A DNA stretch of 64,000 nt, taken from positions 124,001 to 188,000 of the forward strand of contig DASYXY010000014.1 of the NCBI GenBank assembly GCA_035934385.1. The letters run 5' to 3'. Each line of letters opens with the position of its first letter. Positions within the stretch are counted from its first letter, which is position 1. Shown here piece after piece: positions 1 through 8,688 of this stretch. The position numbers were made by a program, and so were the translations under genes. A model generated the notes under the pieces. It searched no databases. It was not told the origin of the DNA and was given only the letters and a program-made list of their open reading frames with translations. The stretch is from CF-118 sp035934385 (GTDB taxonomy: Bacteria; Chloroflexota; Dormibacteria; Dormibacterales; Dormibacteraceae).

Positions 1-2
1 TC

Positions 3-365
3 GACCCCGACATCAAGGACGCCGCAAGAGGCATGGGCTTTCGCGGGATGGCCCAACTGCTGCGGGTCGAGCTGCCGCTGGCGCTTCCGCTCGTGATGGC
101 CGGCATTCGCACCTCGGCGGTGCAGGTTGTCGCCACCGCGACGCTGGCCGCACTGATCGCCGGCGGCGGCTTCGGTCGCTACATCGTCGACGGGCTCGAC
201 CAGCAGGACTACACCAAGCTGTTTGCCGGGGCGGTCCTGGTGGCCTTGCTGGCCCTGGCGACCGAGCTTTCGCTGGGCGGATTGGAACGTTTGGTGACCC
301 CGCGCGGTATTCGACTGCTGAGGGTGCGGGCCGCACGGCCGGCGACCGCCTTCAAGACAGCGTGA
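3..365 (+). CDS. Osmoprotectant ABC transporter permease (OpuC/ProW type), 3' part
   Basis: C-terminal 120 residues of an inner-membrane permease; the 5' part lies outside the window. The fragment opens with the EAA-loop signature (AARGMGFRGM, then LPLALPLVMAGIR), which docks the ATPase. Two hydrophobic segments follow. The loop and the segment VATATLAALIAGGGFG are typical of glycine betaine/choline (OpuB/OpuC/ProW) permeases. It lies 70 bases upstream of a matching substrate-binding lipoprotein on the same strand, so the two should form one uptake system for quaternary ammonium osmolytes. The exact substrate cannot be read from the fragment. Confidence 0.85.
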   Translation, partial: DPDIKDAARGMGFRGMAQLLRVELPLALPLVMAGIRTSAVQVVATATLAALIAGGGFGRYIVDGLDQQDYTKLFAGAVLVALLALATELSLGGLERLVTPRGIRLLRVRAARPATAFKTA

Positions 366-435
366 CGCACCTGATGGAAGAATGAAGGGCGCGCGCGACG
401 TTGGATCGACAAACCGGGGTAAGGAGAGGCACAGG

Positions 436-1350
436 ATGAACCGGAAATTGAGCTCAGGGCGCCTTTTCGCGGCGCTGGCGACGATCGTGCTCACCGCCGT
501 CGCTTGCGGCAGCACGAGCGCGCCCGCCGCGTCGAAGGGCACCATCACCATCGCCGGGTTCGCATTCTCAGAGGGCACCGTGCTGGCCGACCTGTACGGC
601 GAGGCCCTGGCCCACGATGGCTTCACGGTCAATTACAAGCTGCAGCTCGGCAACCGGGAGGTGGTGTCGACCGCCATCAAGTCGGGCCAGGTCGACCTTT
701 ATATCGGCTACGCGGCGACCGACCTCGAGTTCTACAACAAGGGAGCCGGTGAGGCCTCGGGCGATGCTGCGGCCAACGTGCAGAAGCTCAACAGCCACCT
801 GAGCTCGTTGGGCCTGGTTGCGCTCACACCCTCGACGGCGATCGACCAGAACGCCTTCGCGGTCACCAAGGACACGGCGAGCAAGTACAACCTCGTCAAG
901 CTTTCAGACCTGGCCGCCGTAGGCGGCCAGCTGGTGCTCGGGGGACCGCCCGAGTGCCCGACCAGGCCGTTCTGCCAGCCCGGGCTTAGCCGGGTCTACG
1001 GGATCACGTTCAAGAGCTTCAAAGCTCTCGACGCGGGCGACCCGCTGACCTTCGCCGCCCTCGCCAACGGCAGCATCCAGGTCGGTCTCGTGTTCAGCAG
1101 TGACGCCAGGATCGCGCCGGCCAAGCTGGTCGTCCTCCAGGACGACAAGCAGCTCGAGCAGGCTGATGACGTGGTGCCGATCCTTAGGTCGGCAGTCGCG
1201 TCGGACGAGGCGAAGACGGTGCTCAACGAAGTCAGCGCCAAGCTGACGACCGCTGACCTCGTGCAGATGAACTCCCAGGTCGAGAACCTGCACCAGGACG
1301 CTGATGCGGTCACCATGGCCTGGCTCCAGAGCCACAACTTCGGGATGTAG
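436..1350 (+). CDS. Osmoprotectant-binding lipoprotein (OpuC family)
   Basis: Predicted periplasmic or surface lipoprotein of 304 residues that delivers glycine betaine, choline or a related osmolyte to the permease just upstream. The N-terminus is basic, then hydrophobic, ending in the lipobox-like LTAVAC, so Cys would be lipidated. The mature part begins ITIAGFAFSEGTVLADLYGE, as in OpuAC-family glycine betaine-binding proteins. I chose the ATG at 436 because AAGGAGAGG precedes it at good spacing; an upstream in-frame ATG at 382 lacks a Shine-Dalgarno and would bury the signal peptide. The gene ends 3 bases from a convergent gene. Confidence 0.85.
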   Translation: MNRKLSSGRLFAALATIVLTAVACGSTSAPAASKGTITIAGFAFSEGTVLADLYGEALAHDGFTVNYKLQLGNREVVSTAIKSGQVDLYIGYAATDLEFYNKGAGEASGDAAANVQKLNSHLSSLGLVALTPSTAIDQNAFAVTKDTASKYNLVKLSDLAAVGGQLVLGGPPECPTRPFCQPGLSRVYGITFKSFKALDAGDPLTFAALANGSIQVGLVFSSDARIAPAKLVVLQDDKQLEQADDVVPILRSAVASDEAKTVLNEVSAKLTTADLVQMNSQVENLHQDADAVTMAWLQSHNFGM

Positions 1351-1353
1351 GCC

Positions 1354-2136
1354 TCAGGGGAGACGATTGATCCAGGCGGCCGTCGAGTACTTGTCGCGGA
1401 CCAGCTGATCCGCGGCGGCGAGCTCGGCGGCCGTCAGGCCGCCGGTGGCGGCCCCGAACTCATCGCGGAATGAACGCTCCATGTGGGACGCGGTCTCGGC
1501 GCAGCTGAGAGACGTGAACCAGGCAAGCGGCGACACCTTCTTCACCGCGCTGCGCACCCCGCGCTCCGTCAGGCGGTCGCGGCCCAGGCGGATGAGCTGC
1601 TCCACGATCCCCACGTCCATCTGGTGGGCGATGGTCGTGTGATGCAGGACGAAGCCCTTGCGGCGCGATTGCGCGGCGCCTGCGATCTTGCCCCGCGGGG
1701 AGATGATGTCGTTGATCTCCCGGTAAGACGCGGGCACGCCGAGCGCGACGAATGACCGCACCGCCCAGGCGTCGAGGGCCGCGTACGACTGCCTGAAGCT
1801 GAGCTCTCTGACCGCCGAGTCAGGCAGGTACATCGAGTACGTGATCGTGCGGCCCGGCTCGCAGATCATGGTGCCGCCGCCGCTCATGCGCCGCGTCACG
1901 GTGAATCCAAGCCGGCGCGCCGAGACCAGGTCGATCTCGTTCATCACCGATTGATGCGAGCCGATGACCAGCGCCGGCTCGATCCAGGACCAGAAGCGCA
2001 CGGCCGGCTCGCGCTCTCGAGCGATCACCCGGTCGAGGAGTACCTCGTCGAGCGCCATGTGCATGTGCGCCGTTTGCGCGGTCGAGGGTATGAGCTCCCA
2101 CTCGAGGTCGGTCAGGGTCGCGCGCGGCTCGGTCAC
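1354..2136 (-). CDS. Lipoate-protein ligase A family protein
   Basis: 260-residue member of the BPL/LplA/LipB fold, expected to attach lipoate or octanoate to lysines of 2-oxoacid dehydrogenase E2 subunits or GcvH. Visible signatures are RRMSGGGTMI (family RRxSGGG), REINDIISPRGKIAGAAQ with the likely substrate-binding lysine, and LHHTTIAH. The GTG start at 2134-2136 overlaps the stop of the upstream thioesterase gene (GTGA), so the two are translationally coupled. A longer open frame upstream is a shadow of that gene. The link to the betaine transporter next door is only positional; a role in lipoylating GcvH for glycine use is possible. Confidence 0.8.
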   Translation of the reverse strand: MTEPRATLTDLEWELIPSTAQTAHMHMALDEVLLDRVIAREREPAVRFWSWIEPALVIGSHQSVMNEIDLVSARRLGFTVTRRMSGGGTMICEPGRTITYSMYLPDSAVRELSFRQSYAALDAWAVRSFVALGVPASYREINDIISPRGKIAGAAQSRRKGFVLHHTTIAHQMDVGIVEQLIRLGRDRLTERGVRSAVKKVSPLAWFTSLSCAETASHMERSFRDEFGAATGGLTAAELAAADQLVRDKYSTAAWINRLP

Positions 2137-2570
2137 GCCTTCACGTACGCAATCACCGCGCGGCACTCCGCGACGACGACACCGTCCGCCTGCTCGACTG
2201 TGGCCTGGCAGTAGGCAAGGCGGCGCGAGCGGTGGCGCACCGAGGCTCGCGCCACGAGCCGGCCCGGAATCGCCGGGCGGTAGTAGTCCACCTGCAGGTT
2301 GGAGGTGGTGGTGGTCTCGCCTTCCCTGGCCAGCGTGAAGGCGACGGATGCCAGCGCCTCGTCGGCGAGCGTGGCGATGGCGCCGCCGTGCACGATCGGC
2401 CCGCGGCCGCTCGGGAACCCGTGCCGGCTGTCGGTGAGGTCGGCCTCGATCACGAGCTTGCCGGCTTCGACATCCACGATATGGGCGCCGAGGTTCCCGA
2501 TCATCCCGATCTCGGCCTCGCGGACGTACTGTTCCTGAAGCGCCCGCACCCCGTAAGGGACGTCGGCCAT
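2133..2570 (-). CDS. PaaI-type hot-dog thioesterase
   Basis: 145-residue single hot-dog domain protein, probably a cytoplasmic acyl-CoA thioesterase. The core motif GPIVHGGAIATLADEA matches the PaaI/4HBT pattern (HGG...D/E) at about residues 55-75, followed by TSNLQVDYYRPA, the usual second strand. The ATG at 2570 is favoured because TATGTT lies 8 bases upstream, consistent with a leaderless transcript; the reading frame extends further upstream without homology. It is the first gene of a two-gene unit with the lipoate ligase. The acyl substrate is unknown. Confidence 0.8.
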   Translation of the reverse strand: MADVPYGVRALQEQYVREAEIGMIGNLGAHIVDVEAGKLVIEADLTDSRHGFPSGRGPIVHGGAIATLADEALASVAFTLAREGETTTTSNLQVDYYRPAIPGRLVARASVRHRSRRLAYCQATVEQADGVVVAECRAVIAYVKA

Positions 2571-2616
2571 CGGGAGCAAACATATAGGGGTTGGTGACCG
2601 CGGATAATCACGCGCC

Positions 2617-3546
2617 ATGCAGCGCCTGAGGGCCCGCGCCTTCGGCATCGCGAGGCCCGGATCGGATCGCAACCGCGCGACCTCGAGCGTGGCTGTTTCG
2701 CCGGTGTCCTGGGGCATCAGCGAGTCGGCCGCGTGGGGCCCACAGCTGGAGCCCAACCGCGTGCTTACCGAGATGGCATCGCTGGGCGCCAACGGAATCG
2801 AGGCCGGACCATCGGGCTTCCTGCCGGATCGCAGTGAAGCCACGCGCTCACTTTTGCGACGCCACGGCCTGCGCATGGTTGCGGGGCCGGTTTACGCGGT
2901 GTTGCACCATCACGACTTGCGCCAGGCCGAGCTCGCGCATATCGACGGCCACGCGGGATGGCTCGCGGCCATTGGCGCCAGGACGCTCGTGCTCGCGGTC
3001 ATCGGCTCACGCGACGATGAGCCACCCGGGTCCGAGCTGTCGAGTGGAGGCTGGGCGCACCTGCTGAGCGCGATCGGATCGGTGCAGCACGTGTGCGTGG
3101 TGCACGGACTCCGGCTCGCCGTCGAGCCGCGGCGCGGCAGCATGATCGAGGGACCCGCCGAGATCGAGCGACTCCTGGTCGGGTCTGAGGCGGGGGTCTC
3201 GATCGACATCGGTCAGCTCGTCCTGACCGGGGCCGACCCGGTGGAGATCGTCGAGCTCGCGGCTCGCAGGATCCAGCACGTTCACGTGAACGACCTGGAC
3301 GGAGCCCTGGTTCAACCTGTCCGGGACGGCCGGCTCGACTACGCCTCCGCCGTGAGTCGCGGGCTCTTCAAGCCGTTGGGCTCAGGCGACGCCGGCGCCG
3401 GGCGAGTCGTCGAGGAGCTCCGCCGCACAGGCTACAAAGGCTGGTACGGGCTGCAGAGCGATATCAGGCTCGTCTCGGTAAGCGACGATCCACTCGCGGG
3501 AGTGCGCGAGTCGGTCGCGTACCTTCGCTCTTTGCTCAGCAGCTAG
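2617..3546 (+). CDS. Sugar phosphate isomerase/epimerase-like TIM barrel (IolE-like)
   Basis: 309-residue protein of the AP endonuclease 2/xylose isomerase-like TIM barrel family. The start VSPVSWGISESAAWGPQLEP resembles inosose dehydratase (IolE). Later strands carry acidic and His residues usual for the divalent metal site (LAVEPRRG, VSIDIGQLV, IQHVHVND). The ATG at 2617 follows GATAAT by 8 bases, suggesting a leaderless mRNA. The first 24 residues are unlike the family, so the GTG at 2689 is an alternative start. No other inositol gene is nearby, so the substrate is open. Confidence 0.7.
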   Translation: MQRLRARAFGIARPGSDRNRATSSVAVSPVSWGISESAAWGPQLEPNRVLTEMASLGANGIEAGPSGFLPDRSEATRSLLRRHGLRMVAGPVYAVLHHHDLRQAELAHIDGHAGWLAAIGARTLVLAVIGSRDDEPPGSELSSGGWAHLLSAIGSVQHVCVVHGLRLAVEPRRGSMIEGPAEIERLLVGSEAGVSIDIGQLVLTGADPVEIVELAARRIQHVHVNDLDGALVQPVRDGRLDYASAVSRGLFKPLGSGDAGAGRVVEELRRTGYKGWYGLQSDIRLVSVSDDPLAGVRESVAYLRSLLSS

Positions 3547-3549
3547 CGG

Positions 3550-5082
3550 TTAGATCGTTCGGCCCGCGCCTACCCAGTAGCGCTCGCGCAGCTTGCGCTT
3601 GAGCAGCTTGCCCGCGGGCTCACGCGGCATCTCGTCGATGAATTCGACGGAGCGTGGTTTCTTGTAGCCCGCGATGCGAACGTCGCAGAACGCCATCAGC
3701 TCCTCGGCCGTGGCCGAAGCTCCAGGTCGCAGCTGGACGATCGCCTTCACCGACTCGCCCCATTCGTCGTCGGGCACTCCGATCACGGCCACGTCGGCGA
3801 CCGCCGGGTGCTCGTGCAGCGCGGCCTCGACCTCGGCGGGGTAGATGTTCACGCCGCCCGAGATGATCATGTCGATCTGGCGATCGCAGATGTAGTAGTA
3901 ACCGTCGGCGTCGCGATACGCGACGTCGCCGACCGAGAAGTAGCCGTCGTGGAGGCTCTTGCCGGTGGCCTCGGGCCGGTTGTAGTACTCGGCGAGCCAT
4001 GCGTTGCGCACCATGAACTCGCCGGGCGTGCCGTCGGGCACGTCGCGGCCGTCGGCGCCGACTAGCCTGATCTCCTGGCCCGGCACGGCCGTGCCGCACG
4101 AGCCTGGCTTGCGCAGCTGGTCTTCAGGACGCAGCACGGTGTTGATGCCGGTCTCGGTGGCGCCGTAGAACTCCCAGATGATCTGGCCGAAGACCGATTC
4201 GGCGCGCTGCTTCAGCGCGTATGGAAACGGCGCGGCGCCGATGATGAGCGCGCTCAGGGACGAGACGTCGCGCGGCCGGTGCTCCTGAGCGTCGAGCAAT
4301 CGCTGCAGGAGCGTAGGGGCCATGAAACTCGTGGTGACTCGATTGCGCTCGATGAGATCGAGCGCATCGTTGGCCTCGAACTTCGGCTGCACCACGACAG
4401 TGCTGCCGAGAAGCTGGTGCAGTGCGGAGAAGAAACCCACGGCGCTGTGATAGCCGGGACCGCACATCAGATGGACGTCCGACTCGGTGAGCCCGAAGAT
4501 CATGATCACCTGGAGCACGTTCTCGAGGTTGACGCCCTTCGGGCGCCACGCGCCTTTGGGATGACCCGTGGTGCCTGACGTGTAGATCATCGACTTGAGC
4601 AGACCGGGCCCGTCGGCGCCGCTGCCCTCCGGCGCTTCATCGGAAGCGCGCTGCATCAGCTCCTCGTAACCGAGCCAGCCGTCCGGAACCCGATCGCCGA
4701 CAGCGATGTACCGCACGTCGCCGGTGACCTCGTTCCGCGCGGCGGCCACGACGTCGACGTGGTCCGGGCCGGCCACCACCACGCGCGCACCGGAATCGTT
4801 GAGCACATACGCGACCTCGGGGCCGCGGAGCCGGTAGTTGATGCCGGACACGACCAGGCCGGCCTTGCGCAAGCCGTTCGTGATCTCGAATCCGGTCGCG
4901 GAGTTGAACGACATCACCGCCACGCGGTCGTCGGGCTTGCAGCCGAGGGAAAGGAACATGTTGGCCGCGCGGTTGGCGCGGCGGTTCAGCGATGCGAAAT
5001 CGATGGTGCGGCCCTGGAAGACGACGGCCGCCTTGTCCGGTCTGGTCGCTGCATGGACGGCGAGAATGTCTGCGTCAGCCAT
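3550..5082 (-). CDS. Acyl-CoA synthetase (AMP-binding, class I adenylate-forming)
   Basis: 510-residue ANL-superfamily enzyme that would activate a carboxylic acid to its acyl-CoA through an acyl-adenylate. Motifs in order: the P-loop-like MIYTSGTTGHPKG near residue 155, FYGATETG near 290, SVGDVAYRDADGYYYICDR near 390, and GGVNIYPAEVE, with the C-terminal catalytic lysine in EPAGKLLKRKLRE. Length is usual for fatty or aromatic acyl-CoA synthetases. The ATG at 5082 is chosen over a longer frame because TAGCAT lies 7 bases before it and similarity begins there. It stands alone, 3 bases from the convergent isomerase; the acid substrate is not deducible. Confidence 0.88.
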   Translation of the reverse strand: MADADILAVHAATRPDKAAVVFQGRTIDFASLNRRANRAANMFLSLGCKPDDRVAVMSFNSATGFEITNGLRKAGLVVSGINYRLRGPEVAYVLNDSGARVVVAGPDHVDVVAAARNEVTGDVRYIAVGDRVPDGWLGYEELMQRASDEAPEGSGADGPGLLKSMIYTSGTTGHPKGAWRPKGVNLENVLQVIMIFGLTESDVHLMCGPGYHSAVGFFSALHQLLGSTVVVQPKFEANDALDLIERNRVTTSFMAPTLLQRLLDAQEHRPRDVSSLSALIIGAAPFPYALKQRAESVFGQIIWEFYGATETGINTVLRPEDQLRKPGSCGTAVPGQEIRLVGADGRDVPDGTPGEFMVRNAWLAEYYNRPEATGKSLHDGYFSVGDVAYRDADGYYYICDRQIDMIISGGVNIYPAEVEAALHEHPAVADVAVIGVPDDEWGESVKAIVQLRPGASATAEELMAFCDVRIAGYKKPRSVEFIDEMPREPAGKLLKRKLRERYWVGAGRTI

Positions 5083-5092
5083 TGACGTGATG

Positions 5093-6532
5093 CTAGCTGG
5101 GCTGGCACGGCGTGTTGGCCTGCAGCCCAAAAGTGGACGCGACGGGCGGGATGCTGCCGGTGACGACGACGCGATACCGTGTGCATCCACCGCTGAGCGC
5201 CCAGGAATCGAGCGGCGCCCAGTGGTCGTAGTTGACCTGCGCGGCGAGGGGCGGATATTTCTGCAGGATCGCGGGCGTGACATCCGCGATCGAGGCGATG
5301 GGCGATGCCTTGCTCGAGTCGTAGGCCCACAGGTAGATCCTGGTGAGGGCGCGGTTCGCCGCCGTGTCGGCGGCGGCCGGCAGCGCGGTGGCGGTGAGCA
5401 GCGCATCGACGAACGTCTGCGGGTTGTCCGCCGCTTTCACCTCCGTGAGGCTGCGGCTGGTGATCGGGCCGGACCAATCGAGGCCTGTGATGCCTGGCGC
5501 GGGAGTGAACGTCTTCACGGGAGCGTCGCCGTCCTTGCCTGCGGCCGCGTACAGCTGGATCCCGCCATCGATCGCGATGGCGAGGGTCTTCCCGTCCGGG
5601 CCCCATGCCAGCGAGTCGACGTGACTCAGCTTCGAGTTGACGCGCCGCGGCGGCGCCGGCGACGCCGTGGGCGTCGGTTTCGCGCTGGGGACCGGCGACG
5701 CCGCAGCTGTGGGCGGCGTACTCGCGGCGCTGGTGGAGGGCGAGGGCAGGATCGGGGCCAGGTTCACCGGCTCGATGACTGCGCCGTGGTCGAGCAGCGA
5801 GATCGCCGCCATGGTGCCGTCCGGGCTGAAGGCGATCGGACCATCGTCCTGCCCCGGGCTCAGCGGGAATGCATTGAGCACGCCCAGGCTCGGGTTGAGG
5901 AAGTACCACGCTCCGGTCGCTGCTCCGCGGACGGCGATGAGGCCGTCGATTCCGGGGGCGGCGCCTTCCGTGAACAGCGCCGGCTGGTCAGGCGGCCGGG
6001 TGAGGATCTTGATCTGCGCCGACCGCAGCGTCAGGTCGAGCACGTCGACCTGGTAGTCGGTGCAGCAGCCGACGGTCATGGCGAGGTAGTGAGCGTTGGC
6101 GGCGAGGCCGAATGGACCTTCGCTCTCGAAGTCCGCCCCCGCCGCCACCGGCTCGATGGTGCCGGTGAACGGATCGAGCCTGAAGAGCCAGTCGTACGGC
6201 ACAACGCCGGGGCTCGTCCTGCGCTCCGGGGGCCGCTCGTCGTGAATCGCGAAATAGATGACCGGGTAGGCGACATCGGGTGCAGGTCCCCACACCGGGC
6301 CCGTCACCCGAAACGCGCCGCCCTGGGGCAGAGGCGCGGCCACGACGGACTTGCCGGTTGCGGGGTCGATCACTCCGACGCCCTGGCCGGACACGTATGC
6401 GATCAATCCACTGCTGAGCGCGCCTGCAATCGGGGATGGGCTGTTGGGTGGCGCGCTAGTGGAGCCGCCGCACGCGGCGAGGGCGAACGCCGCGATCACC
6501 GCCAACGAACGGGCGCGAGGCAACCCAGCCAT
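5093..6532 (-). CDS. Lipoprotein with beta-propeller-like repeats, unknown function
   Basis: 479-residue predicted lipoprotein: basic start, hydrophobic stretch and lipobox ALAACGG near residue 20. The mature part has repeated short hydrophobic strands and phrases such as IAFSPDGTMAAIS and LAWGPDGKTLAIA, typical of PD40/WD-like propellers. A Pro/Ser/Thr/Ala-rich linker of about 45 residues sits in the middle. I do not recognise a specific family. The ATG at 6532 directly precedes the signal peptide, and TAGAGT lies 10 bases upstream. It is divergent from another exported protein gene. The family seems locally expanded, since similar lipoproteins lie at 7036 and 27584. Confidence 0.7.
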   Translation of the reverse strand: MAGLPRARSLAVIAAFALAACGGSTSAPPNSPSPIAGALSSGLIAYVSGQGVGVIDPATGKSVVAAPLPQGGAFRVTGPVWGPAPDVAYPVIYFAIHDERPPERRTSPGVVPYDWLFRLDPFTGTIEPVAAGADFESEGPFGLAANAHYLAMTVGCCTDYQVDVLDLTLRSAQIKILTRPPDQPALFTEGAAPGIDGLIAVRGAATGAWYFLNPSLGVLNAFPLSPGQDDGPIAFSPDGTMAAISLLDHGAVIEPVNLAPILPSPSTSAASTPPTAAASPVPSAKPTPTASPAPPRRVNSKLSHVDSLAWGPDGKTLAIAIDGGIQLYAAAGKDGDAPVKTFTPAPGITGLDWSGPITSRSLTEVKAADNPQTFVDALLTATALPAAADTAANRALTRIYLWAYDSSKASPIASIADVTPAILQKYPPLAAQVNYDHWAPLDSWALSGGCTRYRVVVTGSIPPVASTFGLQANTPCQPS

Positions 6533-6589
6533 GAGCTTGCGAACTCTAACGTCAGTTACCCGGCACGGGTTGCATTCGTTGCTCAGGCG

Positions 6590-7006
6590 ATGCGGTTCCT
6601 GCTCGTGCTCCTGACGTTGCTTGCCTGCGCCTGCGGCCCAGCGCACGCCTGCCAGGGCTGCACGGCCCCGACGGTTCCAGTCGTGACCACCGCGGCGCCG
6701 GGTTTCGACGTGCTCATCACCGACACCGACAGGGCGGTCACGGTGAGGTTGGGCCAGAGGATCGAGCTGGTCCTGCACGCCAGGCCGGGCATGTCCAGCT
6801 GGAGCGGAGTCAACGTCGACGACAGCACCATCTTGAAGGCGGTGCCGACCGGGATCACGGCCGCGCGAGGGGTGACGATTGCCGGCTACGCGGCGGTCAG
6901 GCCGGGCACCGCAACCATCCGGGCCACCGCGACGCCCCTATGCTCGCCCGGCCAGGCGTGCCCGCTGTTCGCGATGCTCTTCGAGGCGCAGGTCACTGTC
7001 ACGTAA
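6590..7006 (+). CDS. Small exported Cys-containing protein, unknown function
   Basis: 138-residue protein with a strong signal sequence (MRFLLVLLTLLACACG), either a lipoprotein or secreted. The mature region looks like a small all-beta domain, with RLGQRIELVLHARPGMSSW and a late Cys pair in PLCSPGQACP. The first half resembles small beta-sandwich proteins with an LxxGxxxxLxL pattern, but I cannot assign a family. The frame is open far upstream over the opposite-strand lipoprotein; the ATG at 6590 is chosen because the signal peptide begins there. A fragment of a paralogue of its 3' end lies at 8126-8197. Confidence 0.65.
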   Translation: MRFLLVLLTLLACACGPAHACQGCTAPTVPVVTTAAPGFDVLITDTDRAVTVRLGQRIELVLHARPGMSSWSGVNVDDSTILKAVPTGITAARGVTIAGYAAVRPGTATIRATATPLCSPGQACPLFAMLFEAQVTVT

Positions 7007-7035
7007 CGCGCTGAGGGGCGGTCCGTTTCCCTGAC

Positions 7036-8133
7036 ATGCGGGCGCTCGCGGCATCGATGGCGCTGATCGCGCTCGCATCGTGCTCGACCACATCTCCGAC
7101 TGCGGCATCGCCTTTACCCAGCCCATCAGCGTCAGCGGCGGCAACCGCATCCAGCTCCCCTTCGCCCGCCTGGAGCGGTCCTCTCTGCGGGCTGCCGGTG
7201 ATGCTTTGGAGCGACATCGGCCAGGAGAGCCAGGGTGGATTCATAGACACGTCCACGGGCGCGTTCAGCGCCGCGCCGCGAAGTGTGTTGGTCGGCGACT
7301 CGACCACAGGGCGCACCCGCACGCCGGACCAGCCCTATCTGTACGGCCTCGGGGCGAGCGAGCCCACGTCCGCCCAGGCCTCATATGACGCTCCGCAGCA
7401 GCGATGGCTGCCCGTGCCGCGTGAGTTCGTCTCCCCGGACGGGAGCTCCTATGCGTACACCTACATCCAACCGGGGCCGCTTCAGGGTGTGCATCTCGTC
7501 GATGTGAAGACAGGGTCGGACCGCTTGATCCCCGGCACTCTCGGCGACACGGACCCCCGCGGCTTCCACTACTGGGTGGTCGCGTTCCAGCCAGAGGGGA
7601 TCTACGTGACCAGAGTCAATCAGCTCGGCGGAGGCGGGTTGCTCCTGCTCGATCCCGGCACCGGTGCACTCAGACAGGTCAGCACCGACGCCACGGGTGG
7701 GTACATGTTCGTCGCTGGCCGACAGGGCTGGTGGACACTGCCGTCCCCCGACCTGAACGCAGCCTCCGACCCGTATGTCTACCACCAGCCTCTAACCGGC
7801 GTGGCGGGCCAGCACGCCGAGACCTGGTTCCAGCGGCCTGGCTTCAGGATGTTCGTGCTGGGCGTCAACACCACTGGCCAGGCGGTCGTCATGGCTCAGT
7901 CGAGGCTGTCCGACGAGCTGTGGCTGCTCGGCACGCCGAGCTCATCGGATCAGATCTCGTCGGTTCCCGCGCCTACCGGCCTCGAGATCTTGCCTTTCAA
8001 GACAGCGGTGGCTGACGCCGGCGGCTGGTGGATTGGTAGCAGCGCCGGCGTCTTCTATGCGTCAGGCAGCAAGCTTCAGCAGGTTTCGACCACGCCTGCG
8101 GTGGTGGTCGGAGGCTGCCAGCCGCCTATGTAG
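7036..8133 (+). CDS. Lipoprotein, unknown function
   Basis: 365-residue predicted lipoprotein: short signal peptide with lipobox LIALASC near residue 16, a Ser/Ala/Thr/Pro-rich linker of about 30 residues, then a globular Gly- and aromatic-rich domain with repeated phrases typical of propeller blades (for example GIYVTRVNQLGGGGLLLLDP). No catalytic motif is visible. It starts 29 bases after the small exported protein gene and is probably cotranscribed. Its last codons run into a degenerate copy of that gene's 3' end in another frame, so its own C-terminus (VVVGGCQPPM) may be the product of a recombination event. Confidence 0.6.
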   Translation: MRALAASMALIALASCSTTSPTAASPLPSPSASAAATASSSPSPAWSGPLCGLPVMLWSDIGQESQGGFIDTSTGAFSAAPRSVLVGDSTTGRTRTPDQPYLYGLGASEPTSAQASYDAPQQRWLPVPREFVSPDGSSYAYTYIQPGPLQGVHLVDVKTGSDRLIPGTLGDTDPRGFHYWVVAFQPEGIYVTRVNQLGGGGLLLLDPGTGALRQVSTDATGGYMFVAGRQGWWTLPSPDLNAASDPYVYHQPLTGVAGQHAETWFQRPGFRMFVLGVNTTGQAVVMAQSRLSDELWLLGTPSSSDQISSVPAPTGLEILPFKTAVADAGGWWIGSSAGVFYASGSKLQQVSTTPAVVVGGCQPPM

Positions 8134-8197
8134 GCTGGGCGGGCAGGCATGCCCCGCCTTCGCGATGTTGTTCGAGGTGGTGGTAACAGTTACCTAG
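8126..8197 (+). pseudogene. 3' fragment of a paralogue of the 6590 exported protein gene
   Basis: In the frame that begins near 8126 (different from the lipoprotein above) the bases encode RLCRLGGQACPAFAMLFEV followed by VVTVT and a stop at 8195-8197. The end of the 6590 gene encodes PLCSPGQACPLFAMLFEA followed by QVTVT and a stop. About 15 of the last 18 residues agree, while many codons differ only at the third base (for example GTC/GTA, ACT/ACA, GTC/GTT). The copy is therefore an old paralogue that was under protein-level selection and later lost its 5' part. No start codon or upstream half remains. Confidence 0.6.
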
Positions 8198-8646
8198 CCG
8201 AGGGTCGGGAGCGTCTGTGTGACGTTGGCGGCGGAGTGAATCGCAGCGGCGATCGCGTGCAGCTGGGCCCTCGACGGCGGACTCGTGTACGTCGACGGGA
8301 ACGTCAGACCGAAGCCATCGTTCGCGTAGCGGGGCACGACGTGGATGTGGAAGTGGGGCACGTCCTGGAAGGCCACCTCACCGTCCATCACGATCAGGTT
8401 CACGCCCGCCGCGCTGAGGATGGATTGCGACGTCGTCGCGAGCATCCGCGCGATGCGGAAGGAGCGCATTGCGACCTGGTCCGGAACCTCGTGCATCCGC
8501 ACGAAGTGCTGGCGCGGCACCACCAGCATGTGGCCCTGCGTGATCGGCTGGATGTCCATGAACGCGACGATCGTGTCGTCCTGGTGGACGAAGCTCGCCT
8601 CGGCCTCGCCCTTTACGATCTGGCAAAAGACGCAGTCGTCGGCCAT
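8194..8646 (-). CDS. HIT family hydrolase
   Basis: 150-residue histidine-triad protein, a cytoplasmic nucleotide phosphoramidase or dinucleotide hydrolase. The catalytic triad motif HFHIHVVPR is at residues 98-106 (His98, His100, His102), and the N-terminal CVFCQI pair (Cys5, Cys8) is the zinc site of HINT-like branches. Length and motif order (DIQPITQGHMLVVPRQH, then the triad) are standard. TAAGCT lies 9 bases before the ATG, consistent with a leaderless transcript. Its stop overlaps the stop of the degenerate fragment on the other strand. Confidence 0.93.
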   Translation of the reverse strand: MADDCVFCQIVKGEAEASFVHQDDTIVAFMDIQPITQGHMLVVPRQHFVRMHEVPDQVAMRSFRIARMLATTSQSILSAAGVNLIVMDGEVAFQDVPHFHIHVVPRYANDGFGLTFPSTYTSPPSRAQLHAIAAAIHSAANVTQTLPTLG

Positions 8647-8688
8647 CGCGAGAACAGCTTAGTCAGAGGGCCCGCCGGCAGGTGCGGC

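Noticed and set aside
4838..6589. Long plus-strand open frame of several hundred codons before the 6590 gene
   Set aside because: It runs antisense to two clear genes (acyl-CoA synthetase and lipoprotein) and has Arg/Gly-rich shadow composition; only the part from 6590 is coding.
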